In this document: positions 7,694 through 16,405 of the stretch, one piece after another
How the letters are laid out: each line of letters opens with the position of its first letter
Position numbering within the stretch: position 1 is the first letter of the stretch
DNA from: Allopusillimonas lactea
Lineage (GTDB): Bacteria > Pseudomonadota > Gammaproteobacteria > Burkholderiales > Burkholderiaceae_B
Assembly: GCF_021653995.1 (NCBI RefSeq)
Contig: NZ_JAJJOZ010000002.1
Coordinates: forward strand, 62,001-126,000
Direction: 5' to 3'
Length of the DNA: 64,000 nucleotides
Program-made: the position numbers and the translations under genes
The notes under the pieces: generated by a model
What the model was told of the DNA's origin: nothing
The model's database searches: none
The model's input: the letters and a program-made list of their open reading frames with translations, nothing else

Positions 7694-7975
7694 ATGAGCG
7701 AAACCCAAACCAGCCAACCGGCTAAGCGTCAACGCACCCTCATTGGCCAGGTTGTGTCTAACAAGATGGACAAGACTGTCGTCGTGCGCGTTGAGCGCCG
7801 CGTCAAGCACCCCGTTCTTGGCAAGACGATCGTGCGCTCCAACAAATACAAAGCGCACGATGAAAACAACCAGTACAACGAAGGTGACACGGTCGAAATT
7901 GCAGAAGGTCGCCCGATCTCCCGCTCCAAGGCCTGGACCGTTGTGCGTCTTATCGAAGCCGCACGCGTGATCTAA
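7694..7975 (+). CDS. rpsQ: 30S ribosomal protein S17
   Basis: A 93-residue S17, an early-assembly 16S rRNA-binding OB-fold protein. LIGQVVSNKMDKTVVVRVER and HPVLGKTIVRSNKYKAHDE are diagnostic. In the standard bacterial order the next gene is rplN; here a terminator (8038-8070) and about 16 kb of other genes follow, so rpsQ is the last gene of this ribosomal block. Confidence 0.98.
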   Translation: MSETQTSQPAKRQRTLIGQVVSNKMDKTVVVRVERRVKHPVLGKTIVRSNKYKAHDENNQYNEGDTVEIAEGRPISRSKAWTVVRLIEAARVI

Positions 7976-8037
7976 GCACCGCTGTCAGGCTGGCCCCCAA
8001 GGCCCGCCGCACATCGCGGTACTGTGCTCCGCACAAA

Positions 8038-8070
8038 GAATAAGCCCTGGCATTTTGCCGGGGCTTATTC
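8038..8070. terminator. bidirectional terminator after rpsQ and the convergent LysR gene
   Basis: GAATAAGCCCTGGC pairs with GCCGGGGCTTATTC across an ATTTT loop, giving a 14-bp stem with one G-U pair. The outer arms are A/T-rich, so either strand ends in a partial U tract. It lies 62 bases after the rpsQ stop and 17 bases from the end of the convergent LysR gene, so it can serve both. Confidence 0.75.
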
Positions 8071-8087
8071 TATTGGGCCGGGGCCAA

Positions 8088-9029
8088 TCAGGTATTCACG
8101 TGCAGCGTTACCGAGCTACCCGTCTTGATATCGCGCCTGTGTTGCTCCAGGAAATCGATGAATGCCCGCAAAGGCATCGGCATCTGCCGCCGGTTGGAGT
8201 AATGCAGGTACAGCGAACCGCGATAGCTCGACCATTCAGGTAGCAGTGGCACCAGGCGGCCATTGGCCAGGTACGCGGTAATCATGGGTTCGGGTAGGTA
8301 GCCGATGCCCATGCCTTCCAGTGCCGCCGTCAGCACCATATAGATGTCGTTCACGATCAGTGAGCCGTTGCCGTTGACGTCTAGTGTCTGCCCCGCCGCA
8401 TTGCACAAACGCCAGCGCTGGATAGATCCATCCCAAGGCAGGCGCAGGCGAAGGCACTCATGCTGCTTTAGGTCTTCTGGCGTGGCCGGGTTGCCACGCC
8501 GCGCCAGGTAGGTGGGCGCAGCCACGGGCAACACGCGAAATGCTTTCAGGATGGGCACCGCAATCATGTCTTTCTCGATCTGCGGGGCGATGCGTATGCC
8601 GGCGTCGAAGCCGCTTCGCACAATATCGCGATTGCTGTCGTCGGCGGCGATCTCAAGCGCAATATCGGGGTACTGGGCCAGAAAAGCCGGTGCAATCTGT
8701 GCGATCAGCTCCGCAGCTACGGGCCGAATGGCCAGCAGGCGCAGGGTGCCTTTGGGCTTTTCACGAAACAGATTGACCCCTTCAAGTGTGTGATCAAGCA
8801 GGTTGAGCACCGATTGCATATTGGCTAGCAGGTTTTCCCCTGCTTCGGTGAGCGAAACGCTGCGCGTGGTGCGGTTAAGGAGCCGCACCCCCAACCGTTC
8901 TTCGAGCGCACGCACGGTCTGGCTGACGGTGGAAAGCGCCAGGCTGAGCTGGGCGGCGGCTTTGGTGAAGCTGCGCTGCTCGGCGACAGTGACAAACGTG
9001 TGTAGCTCGACGAAGTCCTGGCCTCGCAT
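8088..9029 (-). CDS. LysR-family transcriptional regulator
   Basis: A 313-residue LysR regulator. The N-terminal helix-turn-helix reads FVTVAEQRSFTKAAAQLSLA followed by STVSQTVRALEERLGVRLLNR and TTRSVSLTEAG. The rest is the periplasmic-binding-like effector domain (GTLRLLAIRPVAAELIAQI onward). It is transcribed away from the thiolase/fadN/acyl-CoA dehydrogenase operon across a 166-base region with a perfect CGAATA-GCG-TATTCG dyad, so it probably regulates that operon and itself. The inducer is unknown; an acyl-CoA or fatty acid would be a guess from context. Confidence 0.92.
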   Translation of the reverse strand: MRGQDFVELHTFVTVAEQRSFTKAAAQLSLALSTVSQTVRALEERLGVRLLNRTTRSVSLTEAGENLLANMQSVLNLLDHTLEGVNLFREKPKGTLRLLAIRPVAAELIAQIAPAFLAQYPDIALEIAADDSNRDIVRSGFDAGIRIAPQIEKDMIAVPILKAFRVLPVAAPTYLARRGNPATPEDLKQHECLRLRLPWDGSIQRWRLCNAAGQTLDVNGNGSLIVNDIYMVLTAALEGMGIGYLPEPMITAYLANGRLVPLLPEWSSYRGSLYLHYSNRRQMPMPLRAFIDFLEQHRRDIKTGSSVTLHVNT

Positions 9030-9195
9030 ATTTGGTATCCATATTATGTGGTGTCATCGAATAGCGTATTCGTATTGTATGTCTATATCAAACAAATCAC
9101 GCTCCCTAGAATGGTGACTCTTTTCGGAGGCCTGCCGTTGGGCAATACGCCTGGCGCTCGCGCCGCCGCGTCGCAATGATCTGGAGCCAATACGA
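9030..9195. promoter_or_regulatory. divergent promoter region with CGAATA-GCG-TATTCG dyad
   Basis: The region between the LysR gene and the thiolase is AT-rich near the LysR start. CGAATA (9058-9063) and TATTCG (9067-9072) form a perfect inverted repeat with a 3-base centre; its 15-base size matches a LysR recognition box. The thiolase ATG at 9196 has only a GGAG at 9182-9185. Confidence 0.45.
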
Positions 9196-10320
9196 ATGAC
9201 AGCAGCCGTCATCGCGGGTTATGCCCGTTCCCCCTTCACGCTCGCCAACAAGGGTGGGCTGGTGAAAGTACGCCCTGATGAACTCGCGGCCGAGGTGATA
9301 CGGGCGCTGATAGCTCGCACCGGGGTCACACCAGCGGATATCGAGGATGTGCTGCTAGGCTGCGCCATCCCGGAAGGTGAGCAGGGGCTCAATATTGGGC
9401 GGCTTGCCGGCCTGATGGCGGGCTTGCCGCACACGGTCGGCGGCGCTACGATCAACCGCTTCTGCGGTTCCTCCATGCAGTCTGTACACCATGCGGTGGG
9501 TGCAATCGCGGCGGGTGCGGGCGACGTCTTCCTGTGTGCAGGGGTGGAGAGCATGAGTCGCGTCCCCATGACGGGGTTTAATCCTATGCCTCACCCGGGC
9601 TTTGCTAGCGCACACCCCCAAGCCTATATGAGCATGGGCCAGACGGCTGAGAACGTGGCCCGTCAGTGGGGGATCTCACGTGCCGAGCAGGAGGCCTTTG
9701 CGGTGGAGAGCCAGCGTAAGGCTGGCGCGGCGCAGGCACAAGGGTTGTTGAACGATGAAATTGCGCCGGTGGCGGGGGTGCACACAGATGGCTGCCTGCG
9801 GCCCGATACGACGTTGGACGACTTGGCGAGCCTGAAACTTGCCTTCGATCAGTTGGGCAGTGTGACGGCAGGCACGTCCTCGCCGCTGACCGACGGCGCA
9901 GCAGCAGTTCTGGTCACCAGCGAAGCTTACGCCAGGGAGCAGGGGCTGGATATCCTGGCGCGCGTGCGGTCGATCGCGGTTGCTGGCTGCGCACCCGATA
10001 TCATGGGTATCGGCCCCGTGCCCGCCACCCGCAAGGCGCTGCACCGGGCCGGCTTGGCTGCGGATGCGCTTGACGTCATTGAACTGAATGAAGCCTTCGC
10101 CTCCCAGTCGCTGGCGTGCATACGCGACCTGGGGCTGGACGTCAGCCGCGTCAACATAGATGGTGGCGCAATCGCGATCGGGCATCCGTTGGGCGCAACG
10201 GGGGCTCGTTTGGTCGGCAAGGCTGCCTCTCTGCTCAAGCGCACCGGCGGTCGATATGCACTGGCCACCCAATGCATAGGCGGTGGCCAAGGCATTGCCA
10301 CCATCCTGGAGGGTGCGTGA
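9196..10320 (+). CDS. thiolase (acetyl-CoA acyltransferase)
   Basis: A 374-residue thiolase that would cleave 3-ketoacyl-CoA in beta-oxidation. The acyl-accepting Cys90 lies in NRFCGSSMQS, His330 in GGAIAIGHPLGATGARL, and the proton-handling Cys360 in TQCIGGGQGIA, so the catalytic set is complete. It is the first gene of a plus-strand operon; its stop overlaps the start of the fadN-type gene (ATGA at 10320). The thiolase–dehydrogenase/hydratase–acyl-CoA dehydrogenase set matches the content of the Bacillus fadNAE operon. Biosynthetic acetoacetyl-CoA thiolase is possible but less likely given the neighbours. Confidence 0.93.
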   Translation: MTAAVIAGYARSPFTLANKGGLVKVRPDELAAEVIRALIARTGVTPADIEDVLLGCAIPEGEQGLNIGRLAGLMAGLPHTVGGATINRFCGSSMQSVHHAVGAIAAGAGDVFLCAGVESMSRVPMTGFNPMPHPGFASAHPQAYMSMGQTAENVARQWGISRAEQEAFAVESQRKAGAAQAQGLLNDEIAPVAGVHTDGCLRPDTTLDDLASLKLAFDQLGSVTAGTSSPLTDGAAAVLVTSEAYAREQGLDILARVRSIAVAGCAPDIMGIGPVPATRKALHRAGLAADALDVIELNEAFASQSLACIRDLGLDVSRVNIDGGAIAIGHPLGATGARLVGKAASLLKRTGGRYALATQCIGGGQGIATILEGA

Positions 10321-12650
10321 TGGCGGGGCAAATCAATAAGGTTGCAGTCATCGGCGCGGGGGTCATGGGCGCGGGCATTGCCGCCCAAGTGGCCAATGCC
10401 GGGGTACCTGCAGTGTTGCTGGACGTGGTGCCCGAAGGCGCGGTAAACCGCAACCAGATTGCGGAGAAGGCGATCGCGGCATTGCTCAAAGCGCAGCCCG
10501 CCGCCTTCATGAGCAAAAAGGCGGCCCGGTTGGTAACGCCAGGTAATATCGAGGATCATCTGGCGCTGCTGGCCGACTGCGATTGGATCGTGGAAGCCGT
10601 GATCGAGAAGCTCGATATCAAGCACGCGCTGTACAAGAAAATTGACGCGTATCGCAAGCCCGGCTCCATCGTGTCGTCCAATACATCCACTATCCCCCTG
10701 GCCAGGTTGGTGCAGGGTATGGGCGACGCGTTTGCGGCCGATTTCTGCATTACGCACTTTTTCAATCCGCCGCGCTACCTGCGCCTGTTGGAGCTCGTCA
10801 CCAGCCCTGCAAACCGACCGGAACAGATCTCCGCGCTGACGTCGTTCATCGACCTGGCGTTGGGCAAATCTGTGGTGCCCTGCAAGGATAGCCCGGGCTT
10901 TATCGCTAATCGCCTGGGCACCTTGTGGATCAAGGCTGCGCTTGCCAACGCGTTTACGCAGGGCATCGATGTCGAAGAAGCTGACGCCTTGCTGGGCAAG
11001 CCTTTCGGTGTTCCGAAAACAGGCATTTTCGGTCTGGTGGACCTGGTGGGGCTTGATTTGATGCGCTATGTGGACGCCAGCATGGCCGCGTTGCTGCCTG
11101 AGGGTGATCTGTTTCATCGTTTGGGGCAACCGCTGCCGCTGTTGGAAGAAATGGTGGCCGGCGGCTATACCGGCCGCAAGGGTAAGGGTGGCTTTTACCG
11201 CCTGAACCGCGAGGGCGGCGCCAAGGTTAAAGAGGTCATGGATCTTGCCACGGGTGTCTATCGCCTCCAGCGGCACGCCGCGCCGGCCTTGCTGAACGAG
11301 GCGCGCGGTGACTTGCGCGCCATCCTGTCGGCGCCAGATAAGTACGGCCGCTATACATGGTCGGTGATGGGGCCGGTGTTTGCCTATGCGGCCGCCTTAG
11401 TGGGCGAAGCGGCCGATGATATCGCCGCTATCGATGAAGCTATGCGCCTGGGCTACAACTGGCAGTACGGCCCCTTCGAGCTGATCGACCGCCTGGGTGC
11501 GGCTTGGGTGGCTGGGCGGCTGGCCGAAAATGGCATGCAGGTGCCTGCCTATCTGGCGCAGGCGGGTGAGCGCCCGCTGTATCAGGTAGCGCAGGGTCGC
11601 CGGCAGCACCTGGGTATGGATGGCCAGTACCGCGACCTTGCGCGGCCGCCGGGCGTGCTCATGCTCGAGGACGTGAAGCGTGTGTCCACGCCGCTGTTGC
11701 GCAATGCTTCGGCGGCGTTGTGGGATGTTGGCGACGGTGTGGCGTGCTTTGAGTTCACCAGCAAGATGAATGCACTGGATCAGGACATCCTCGCCTTGCT
11801 CAACCAGGCGATAGGCGTGGTCAAAGGTGGCTACAAGGCCATGGTTATCTACAACGAAGGCCGAAATTTTTCCGTCGGCGCTAACCTGGGCCTGGCCGCC
11901 TTTGCCGCCAACATTGCGGCTTGGGACATGATTGCGGAGATGGTAAGCGGTGGCCAGCAAACCTATCTGGCGCTCAAGTATGCACCCTTTCCGGTGGTGT
12001 CGGCGCCAGCCGGCATGGCGTTGGGCGGCGGCTGCGAGATCCTGCTGCATTCGGACGCGGTCCAGGCGTATGCCGAAAGCTATATCGGCCTGGTCGAATG
12101 CGGGGTAGGGCTCGTGCCGGCCTGGGGCGGCTGCAAAGAGATGCTGCATCGCTGGTCCACCAACCCTGCGTTTGCCAAGGGGCCGATGGCGCCCGTTGGC
12201 AAGGTGTTCGAGATGATCAGTACGGCAAAGGCCTCCACATCGGCCCAAGAGGCCAAAGAACTGTTGTTCCTGCGGCCAGGTGATCGCATCACCATGAACC
12301 GCTACCGCTTGCTGAGCGACGCCAAGGCGCTGGCACTCGAACTGGCGCAAGACTACGTCCCGCCTCAGCCACCCGAGCTGCGGCTGCCGGGCCCATCGGG
12401 CCGAGTCGCCCTCGAAGGGGCGGTGGACGATGCACGCCGCCGCGGGTTGGCAACCCGCCATGATGTCGTGGTATCCAAGGCATTGGCGGCGGTGCTCAGC
12501 GGCGGCGATGACGCAGATCCGCTGACACCGATGGCAGAGCAGGCGGTCATGGCGCTGGAGCGGCGGGCGTTTCTCAAGCTGTGCCGCCATCCCGATACCC
12601 TCGCCCGTGTCAGCCATATGCTGGAAACCGGTAAACCTTTGCGCAACTGA
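10320..12650 (+). CDS. 3-hydroxyacyl-CoA dehydrogenase / enoyl-CoA hydratase, FadN-type domain order
   Basis: A 776-residue bifunctional beta-oxidation protein with the dehydrogenase domain first. The NAD-binding GAGVMG is at residues 12-17, followed by SSNTSTIPL and the ITHFFNPPRYLRLLE loop with the catalytic His, then a C-terminal enoyl-CoA hydratase/isomerase-like domain (EGRNFSVGANLG, and GGGCEILLHSDAVQAYAES with the acidic region). This order is the reverse of FadB/FadJ and matches FadN. The ATG at 10320 overlaps the thiolase stop; an open frame upstream is in the thiolase and is not used. Both catalytic domains look intact. Confidence 0.92.
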   Translation: MAGQINKVAVIGAGVMGAGIAAQVANAGVPAVLLDVVPEGAVNRNQIAEKAIAALLKAQPAAFMSKKAARLVTPGNIEDHLALLADCDWIVEAVIEKLDIKHALYKKIDAYRKPGSIVSSNTSTIPLARLVQGMGDAFAADFCITHFFNPPRYLRLLELVTSPANRPEQISALTSFIDLALGKSVVPCKDSPGFIANRLGTLWIKAALANAFTQGIDVEEADALLGKPFGVPKTGIFGLVDLVGLDLMRYVDASMAALLPEGDLFHRLGQPLPLLEEMVAGGYTGRKGKGGFYRLNREGGAKVKEVMDLATGVYRLQRHAAPALLNEARGDLRAILSAPDKYGRYTWSVMGPVFAYAAALVGEAADDIAAIDEAMRLGYNWQYGPFELIDRLGAAWVAGRLAENGMQVPAYLAQAGERPLYQVAQGRRQHLGMDGQYRDLARPPGVLMLEDVKRVSTPLLRNASAALWDVGDGVACFEFTSKMNALDQDILALLNQAIGVVKGGYKAMVIYNEGRNFSVGANLGLAAFAANIAAWDMIAEMVSGGQQTYLALKYAPFPVVSAPAGMALGGGCEILLHSDAVQAYAESYIGLVECGVGLVPAWGGCKEMLHRWSTNPAFAKGPMAPVGKVFEMISTAKASTSAQEAKELLFLRPGDRITMNRYRLLSDAKALALELAQDYVPPQPPELRLPGPSGRVALEGAVDDARRRGLATRHDVVVSKALAAVLSGGDDADPLTPMAEQAVMALERRAFLKLCRHPDTLARVSHMLETGKPLRN

Positions 12651-12661
12651 AGAGAATCGCC

Positions 12662-14452
12662 ATGCCTCGATACACCGCTCCCTTGCGCGATATGCGCTTT
12701 GTACTGCACGAGCTGCACAATGATGCCGAGTTGGCTGCCCTGCCGGGTTATGCCGACATGACCGCTGATTTGATCGATCCTGTTCTGGAGGAGGCCGGCA
12801 AGTTTGCGGCCGAAGTGCTGCAGCCCCTGAATCGCTCGGGTGATGAGGAAGGCTGTCGTTTTGAGAACGGTGAAGTCTTTACGCCGAAAGGATTCCGGCA
12901 AGCCTACGAACAGTTCGCCGCCGGCGGTTGGGTCGGCATATCGTGTGCGCCCGAGCACGGGGGGCAGGGTATGCCGGTGTCGGTGCACATGATGATCGAA
13001 GAGATGATCAGCAGCGCCAACTTGGCCTTCGGCATGTATCCGGGGCTGACGCACGGCGCCTACAAGGCGCTCGAGGCGCATGCCACGCCCGCATTGCGCC
13101 AGATCTTTCTGCCCCGTATGGCGGCCGGGGAATGGGGCGGCACCATGTGCCTGACCGAGCCGCAATGTGGTACCGACCTGGGCCTGATCCGCACCCGCGC
13201 GGCGCCCCAGCCCGATGGCAGCTACCAGCTCACCGGCACCAAGATCTTCATTTCCTCGGGTGAGCACGACCTCACTGAAAACAATATTCATTTGGTGCTG
13301 GCTCGCATTGATGGCGCGCCCAGGGGTATCAAGGGCATCAGTCTGTTCGTGGTGCCCAAGTACCTGGTCAACGCCGATGGCAGCCTCGGCGCACGCAACC
13401 CCGTGGTCTGCGGTGCCATTGAACACAAGATGGGCATCAAGGCATCTTCAACCTGCGTCATGAATTTCGACGCGGCCACGGGTTGGCTGGTGGGTGAGCC
13501 CGACAAGGGGATGCGCGCCATGTTCACCATGATGAATGCCGCGCGCCAGGGGGTGGCCATCCAGGGCCTGGGTGTTGCCGAGGCGGCCTATCAGGGGGCG
13601 GTCGCCTATGCGCGCGAGCGCCTGCAGGGCCGTGCGCTGTCCGGCCCTCGCTATCCTGACCAGCCGGCCGATCCGCTGCTGGTGCATCCCGATGTGCGAC
13701 GGATGCTGCTGACCATGCGCGCTAATATCGAGGGCGCACGCGCCCTGGGGGCCTGGGTGTCCAAGGCGTTGGATGTATCCATCAAGAGCGAAGACCCGGC
13801 TGCGCGGCAGGATGCCGACGACTTGGTCGCCCTGATGACGCCGGTGCTCAAGGCCAGCTTCACTGACATCGGCCTGGCATGCGCCAATATGGGCATGCAA
13901 GTGTTCGGCGGCCACGGCTACATCCGCGAGCATGGTATGGAGCAGCTCGTGCGCGACGCGCGTATCACGCTGATCTACGAGGGTACAAACGGTGTGCAGG
14001 CGCTGGATCTCGTCGGCCGCAAGCTTCCCGCCCATGGCGGGCGGCTGTTGCGTCAGTTCTTCCATCCCGTGTCGGCGTTCATCGAGGCGCATACGCAGGA
14101 TGCCCAACTGGGTGTCATGGCGGGGCAGCTCGGCAAGGCGTTCGGGCGCCTGCAGCAGGCCACGGTGCACATCATGAAGGCGGGTCTTGTCACGCCCGAA
14201 GAGGCTGCGGCAGCCTCCAGCGAGTATCTGCGGCTGTTCGGCCTGGTGGCACAAGGGTATATGTGGGCGCGCATGGCGCAGTTGGCCATCCGCCACATCG
14301 AGGCAGGTGACGATGCCCAAGGCTTCTACCGCGCCAAGGCGGGCACCGCACGCTTCTTCTTCGAACGCCTGCTGCCCGAAACCGGCGCGCTGCTGTCCGC
14401 TATCCTGGCGGGAGGCGCCGCGATGCTGGAGTTTGACGACGCCTTATTCTGA
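12662..14452 (+). CDS. acyl-CoA dehydrogenase, long form with C-terminal extension
   Basis: A 596-residue FAD-dependent acyl-CoA dehydrogenase of the roughly 600-residue class with an extra N-terminal helix region and an extra C-terminal domain. MCLTEPQCGTDLGLIRTRA is the FAD/substrate-binding signature and IYEGTNGVQALDL carries the catalytic base Glu440. It would form trans-2-enoyl-CoA for the hydratase encoded 11 bases upstream. It is the last gene of the plus-strand operon and is followed by a perfect inverted-repeat terminator. Chain-length preference cannot be read from the sequence. Confidence 0.93.
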   Translation: MPRYTAPLRDMRFVLHELHNDAELAALPGYADMTADLIDPVLEEAGKFAAEVLQPLNRSGDEEGCRFENGEVFTPKGFRQAYEQFAAGGWVGISCAPEHGGQGMPVSVHMMIEEMISSANLAFGMYPGLTHGAYKALEAHATPALRQIFLPRMAAGEWGGTMCLTEPQCGTDLGLIRTRAAPQPDGSYQLTGTKIFISSGEHDLTENNIHLVLARIDGAPRGIKGISLFVVPKYLVNADGSLGARNPVVCGAIEHKMGIKASSTCVMNFDAATGWLVGEPDKGMRAMFTMMNAARQGVAIQGLGVAEAAYQGAVAYARERLQGRALSGPRYPDQPADPLLVHPDVRRMLLTMRANIEGARALGAWVSKALDVSIKSEDPAARQDADDLVALMTPVLKASFTDIGLACANMGMQVFGGHGYIREHGMEQLVRDARITLIYEGTNGVQALDLVGRKLPAHGGRLLRQFFHPVSAFIEAHTQDAQLGVMAGQLGKAFGRLQQATVHIMKAGLVTPEEAAAASSEYLRLFGLVAQGYMWARMAQLAIRHIEAGDDAQGFYRAKAGTARFFFERLLPETGALLSAILAGGAAMLEFDDALF

Positions 14453-14563
14453 GCCATGCCGCGTGCGCGCCACGGCGCGCACGCGGGGTCGTGTGGACGA
14501 AATGCGTTGGGTTACCGGCTTGCGCCCGCACTGAATGGGACGATGGGCACCCAGCAATGGCCG

Positions 14564-14587
14564 CAGCAATACGCCCAGCAATACGCC
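14564..14587. repeat. tandem 12-base repeat CAGCAATACGCC, two copies
   Basis: Two exact adjacent copies (14564-14575 and 14576-14587). The second copy runs into the left arm of the terminator, so the repeat may be a by-product of slippage at the hairpin base. Confidence 0.8.
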
Positions 14588-14610
14588 GCTTCACTGTGAA
14601 GCGGCGTATT
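14580..14610. terminator. bidirectional terminator between acyl-CoA dehydrogenase and acyl-CoA ligase genes
   Basis: AATACGCCGCTTCAC and GTGAAGCGGCGTATT form a perfect 15-base inverted repeat around a single T; with a realistic loop the stem is about 13-14 bp. There is no long U tract, but the symmetric stem sits exactly between two convergent genes, as expected for a shared terminator. Confidence 0.75.
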
Positions 14611-14625
14611 CATTGATACTGGGCG

Positions 14626-16329
14626 TTATGCTTGTACTTTCTGTGTGCTGGCGACGGTATCGCGCTCGCCGTCCTTCAGCGCTCGCCGCAGCACCTTGCC
14701 CACATTGGTTCGCGGCAGGTCCTCGCGAAACTCTACGTATTTGGGCACCTTGTAGCCAGTAAGCTTGCTGCGCAGGTATTCGATGAGCATCTGTTCGGTC
14801 AGGGCCGGGTCTTTGCGGATGACGAACAGCTTGACCACTTCGCCGGAGTGTTCATCGGGCACGCCGATGGCGGCCGCTTCTTTCACGCCGGGGTGCTCCG
14901 CCGCCACCGCTTCGATCTCATTCGGATAGACATTGAAGCCTGAAACTAGAATCATGTCTTTCTTGCGGTCTAGCAGGAAGACGTAGCCCTCTTCGCTCAC
15001 ACGGGCGATGTCGCCCGTGCGCAGGAAACCGTCTTTGTCGAAGACCTTTTCAGTTTCATCCGGCCGATTCCAGTACCCCGGGGTAACCTGCGGCCCGCGC
15101 ACGCACAGCTCGCCGCTTTCGCCCACGGGCATATCGTTGCCGTCCGCGTCGCGGATGGCGATGCTGGTGGACGGCACAGGCAGCCCGATCGAGCCCGTAA
15201 AAGTTTTGAGGTCGAGCGGGTTGATGGTGACCGCCGGCGAGGTTTCCGTCAGGCCGTAAGCCTGCGCCAGCGGCACGCCCGTGGCTGCCAGCCAACGCTG
15301 TGCGATAACCTCCTGCACGGCCATGCCGCCCCCCAGGGTGATCCTGAGCGTGGAAAAATCAAGTTTATTGAAGTCTTTATTGAGCAGCAGTGCATTGAAG
15401 AGAGTATTGACACCGGTAATAGCGGTGAATGGATACTTGCCCAGTTCTTTGACGACTGCGGGGATGTCGCGCGGATTGATGATGAGTAGATTGCTGGCGC
15501 CCAACACAACAAATACCAGGCAATTGGCTGTCAGTGCGAAGATGTGATAAAGCGGCAGGGCGGTAACGATAAGCTGGCGAGCGCCGCCCAGGTAGGGCGT
15601 TACCCATGCATGCGCCTGGCACACATTGGACACCATGTTGCCATGCGTGAGCATGGCGCCCTTGGCAATGCCGGTCGTGCCACCGGTGTATTGCAGCAGC
15701 GCCAGATCCTGGTGTGACAGCGTGGGCGGGCTGTAAGTGGCGCGCTCACCCTTATGCAGGCAATCCTTCAGGCGCAGGGCACCCGGCAGGGCGTATGGTT
15801 TTACCATTTTCTTGACATGCCGGATCACGAAGTTGGTGGCCATGCCTTTGATACCGCCCAGCAAGTCGCCGATGCCTGTGACAACAATCGTTTTGACGGC
15901 GGTGCCGGGCAGCGCGTCCTGCAGTGTATGAGCGAAATTTTCCGCGATGACGATAACCGTGGCGCCTGAGTCGGCGAGCTGATGATTGAGCTCGGAGGGG
16001 GTGTAGAGCGGGTTGGTATTGACCACCACCCCGCCCGCGCGCAGCACGCCGAACAGGCAGACCGGGTACTGGAACACATTGGGCATCATCAGCGCAACGC
16101 GATCCCCTTTGTTCAGGCCTATCGATTGCAGCCAGGCCGCGAAATAGCGCGAATATTCTTCGAGCTCGGCATAGCGCATACTGGCGCCAAGGCTGTAGTA
16201 GGCAGTGCGGTCAGCGTGCGCTGTGCAGCTTTCCTCGAACAGGGCGACCAGCGAACCGTAGCGTGCGGCGGCCTCGGTGATATCTGCCGGTATGCCGGGC
16301 GGGTAATGGTCAAGCCAGACGGGTTCCAT
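14626..16329 (-). CDS. fadD: long-chain acyl-CoA synthetase (AMP-forming)
   Basis: A 567-residue AMP-forming acyl-CoA ligase that activates fatty acids with ATP and CoA. The phosphate loop YTGGTTGIAKGA is at residues 214-225, LTETSPAVTINPL carries the adenine-site motif, RTGDIARVSEEGYVFLLDRK the hinge/ribose-binding Asp, and LPRTNVGKVLRR the catalytic C-terminal Lys. AGAGGA precedes the ATG. It lies 76 bases downstream of the fadL-like gene on the same strand, so uptake and activation are probably co-expressed. Family-level assignment is firm; long-chain preference follows from length and context. Confidence 0.92.
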   Translation of the reverse strand: MEPVWLDHYPPGIPADITEAAARYGSLVALFEESCTAHADRTAYYSLGASMRYAELEEYSRYFAAWLQSIGLNKGDRVALMMPNVFQYPVCLFGVLRAGGVVVNTNPLYTPSELNHQLADSGATVIVIAENFAHTLQDALPGTAVKTIVVTGIGDLLGGIKGMATNFVIRHVKKMVKPYALPGALRLKDCLHKGERATYSPPTLSHQDLALLQYTGGTTGIAKGAMLTHGNMVSNVCQAHAWVTPYLGGARQLIVTALPLYHIFALTANCLVFVVLGASNLLIINPRDIPAVVKELGKYPFTAITGVNTLFNALLLNKDFNKLDFSTLRITLGGGMAVQEVIAQRWLAATGVPLAQAYGLTETSPAVTINPLDLKTFTGSIGLPVPSTSIAIRDADGNDMPVGESGELCVRGPQVTPGYWNRPDETEKVFDKDGFLRTGDIARVSEEGYVFLLDRKKDMILVSGFNVYPNEIEAVAAEHPGVKEAAAIGVPDEHSGEVVKLFVIRKDPALTEQMLIEYLRSKLTGYKVPKYVEFREDLPRTNVGKVLRRALKDGERDTVASTQKVQA

Positions 16330-16405
16330 GCTGTCTATCCTCTTTTATTGCCGTTGGCGCGCCGCGCCAGCCCCGGAGCGCCAACGACTCTCATCGACGC
16401 GATCA

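Noticed and set aside
9927..11276. Open frame of 449 codons on the minus strand over the thiolase and FadN-type genes
   Set aside because: Runs antisense to two genes with complete catalytic motifs.
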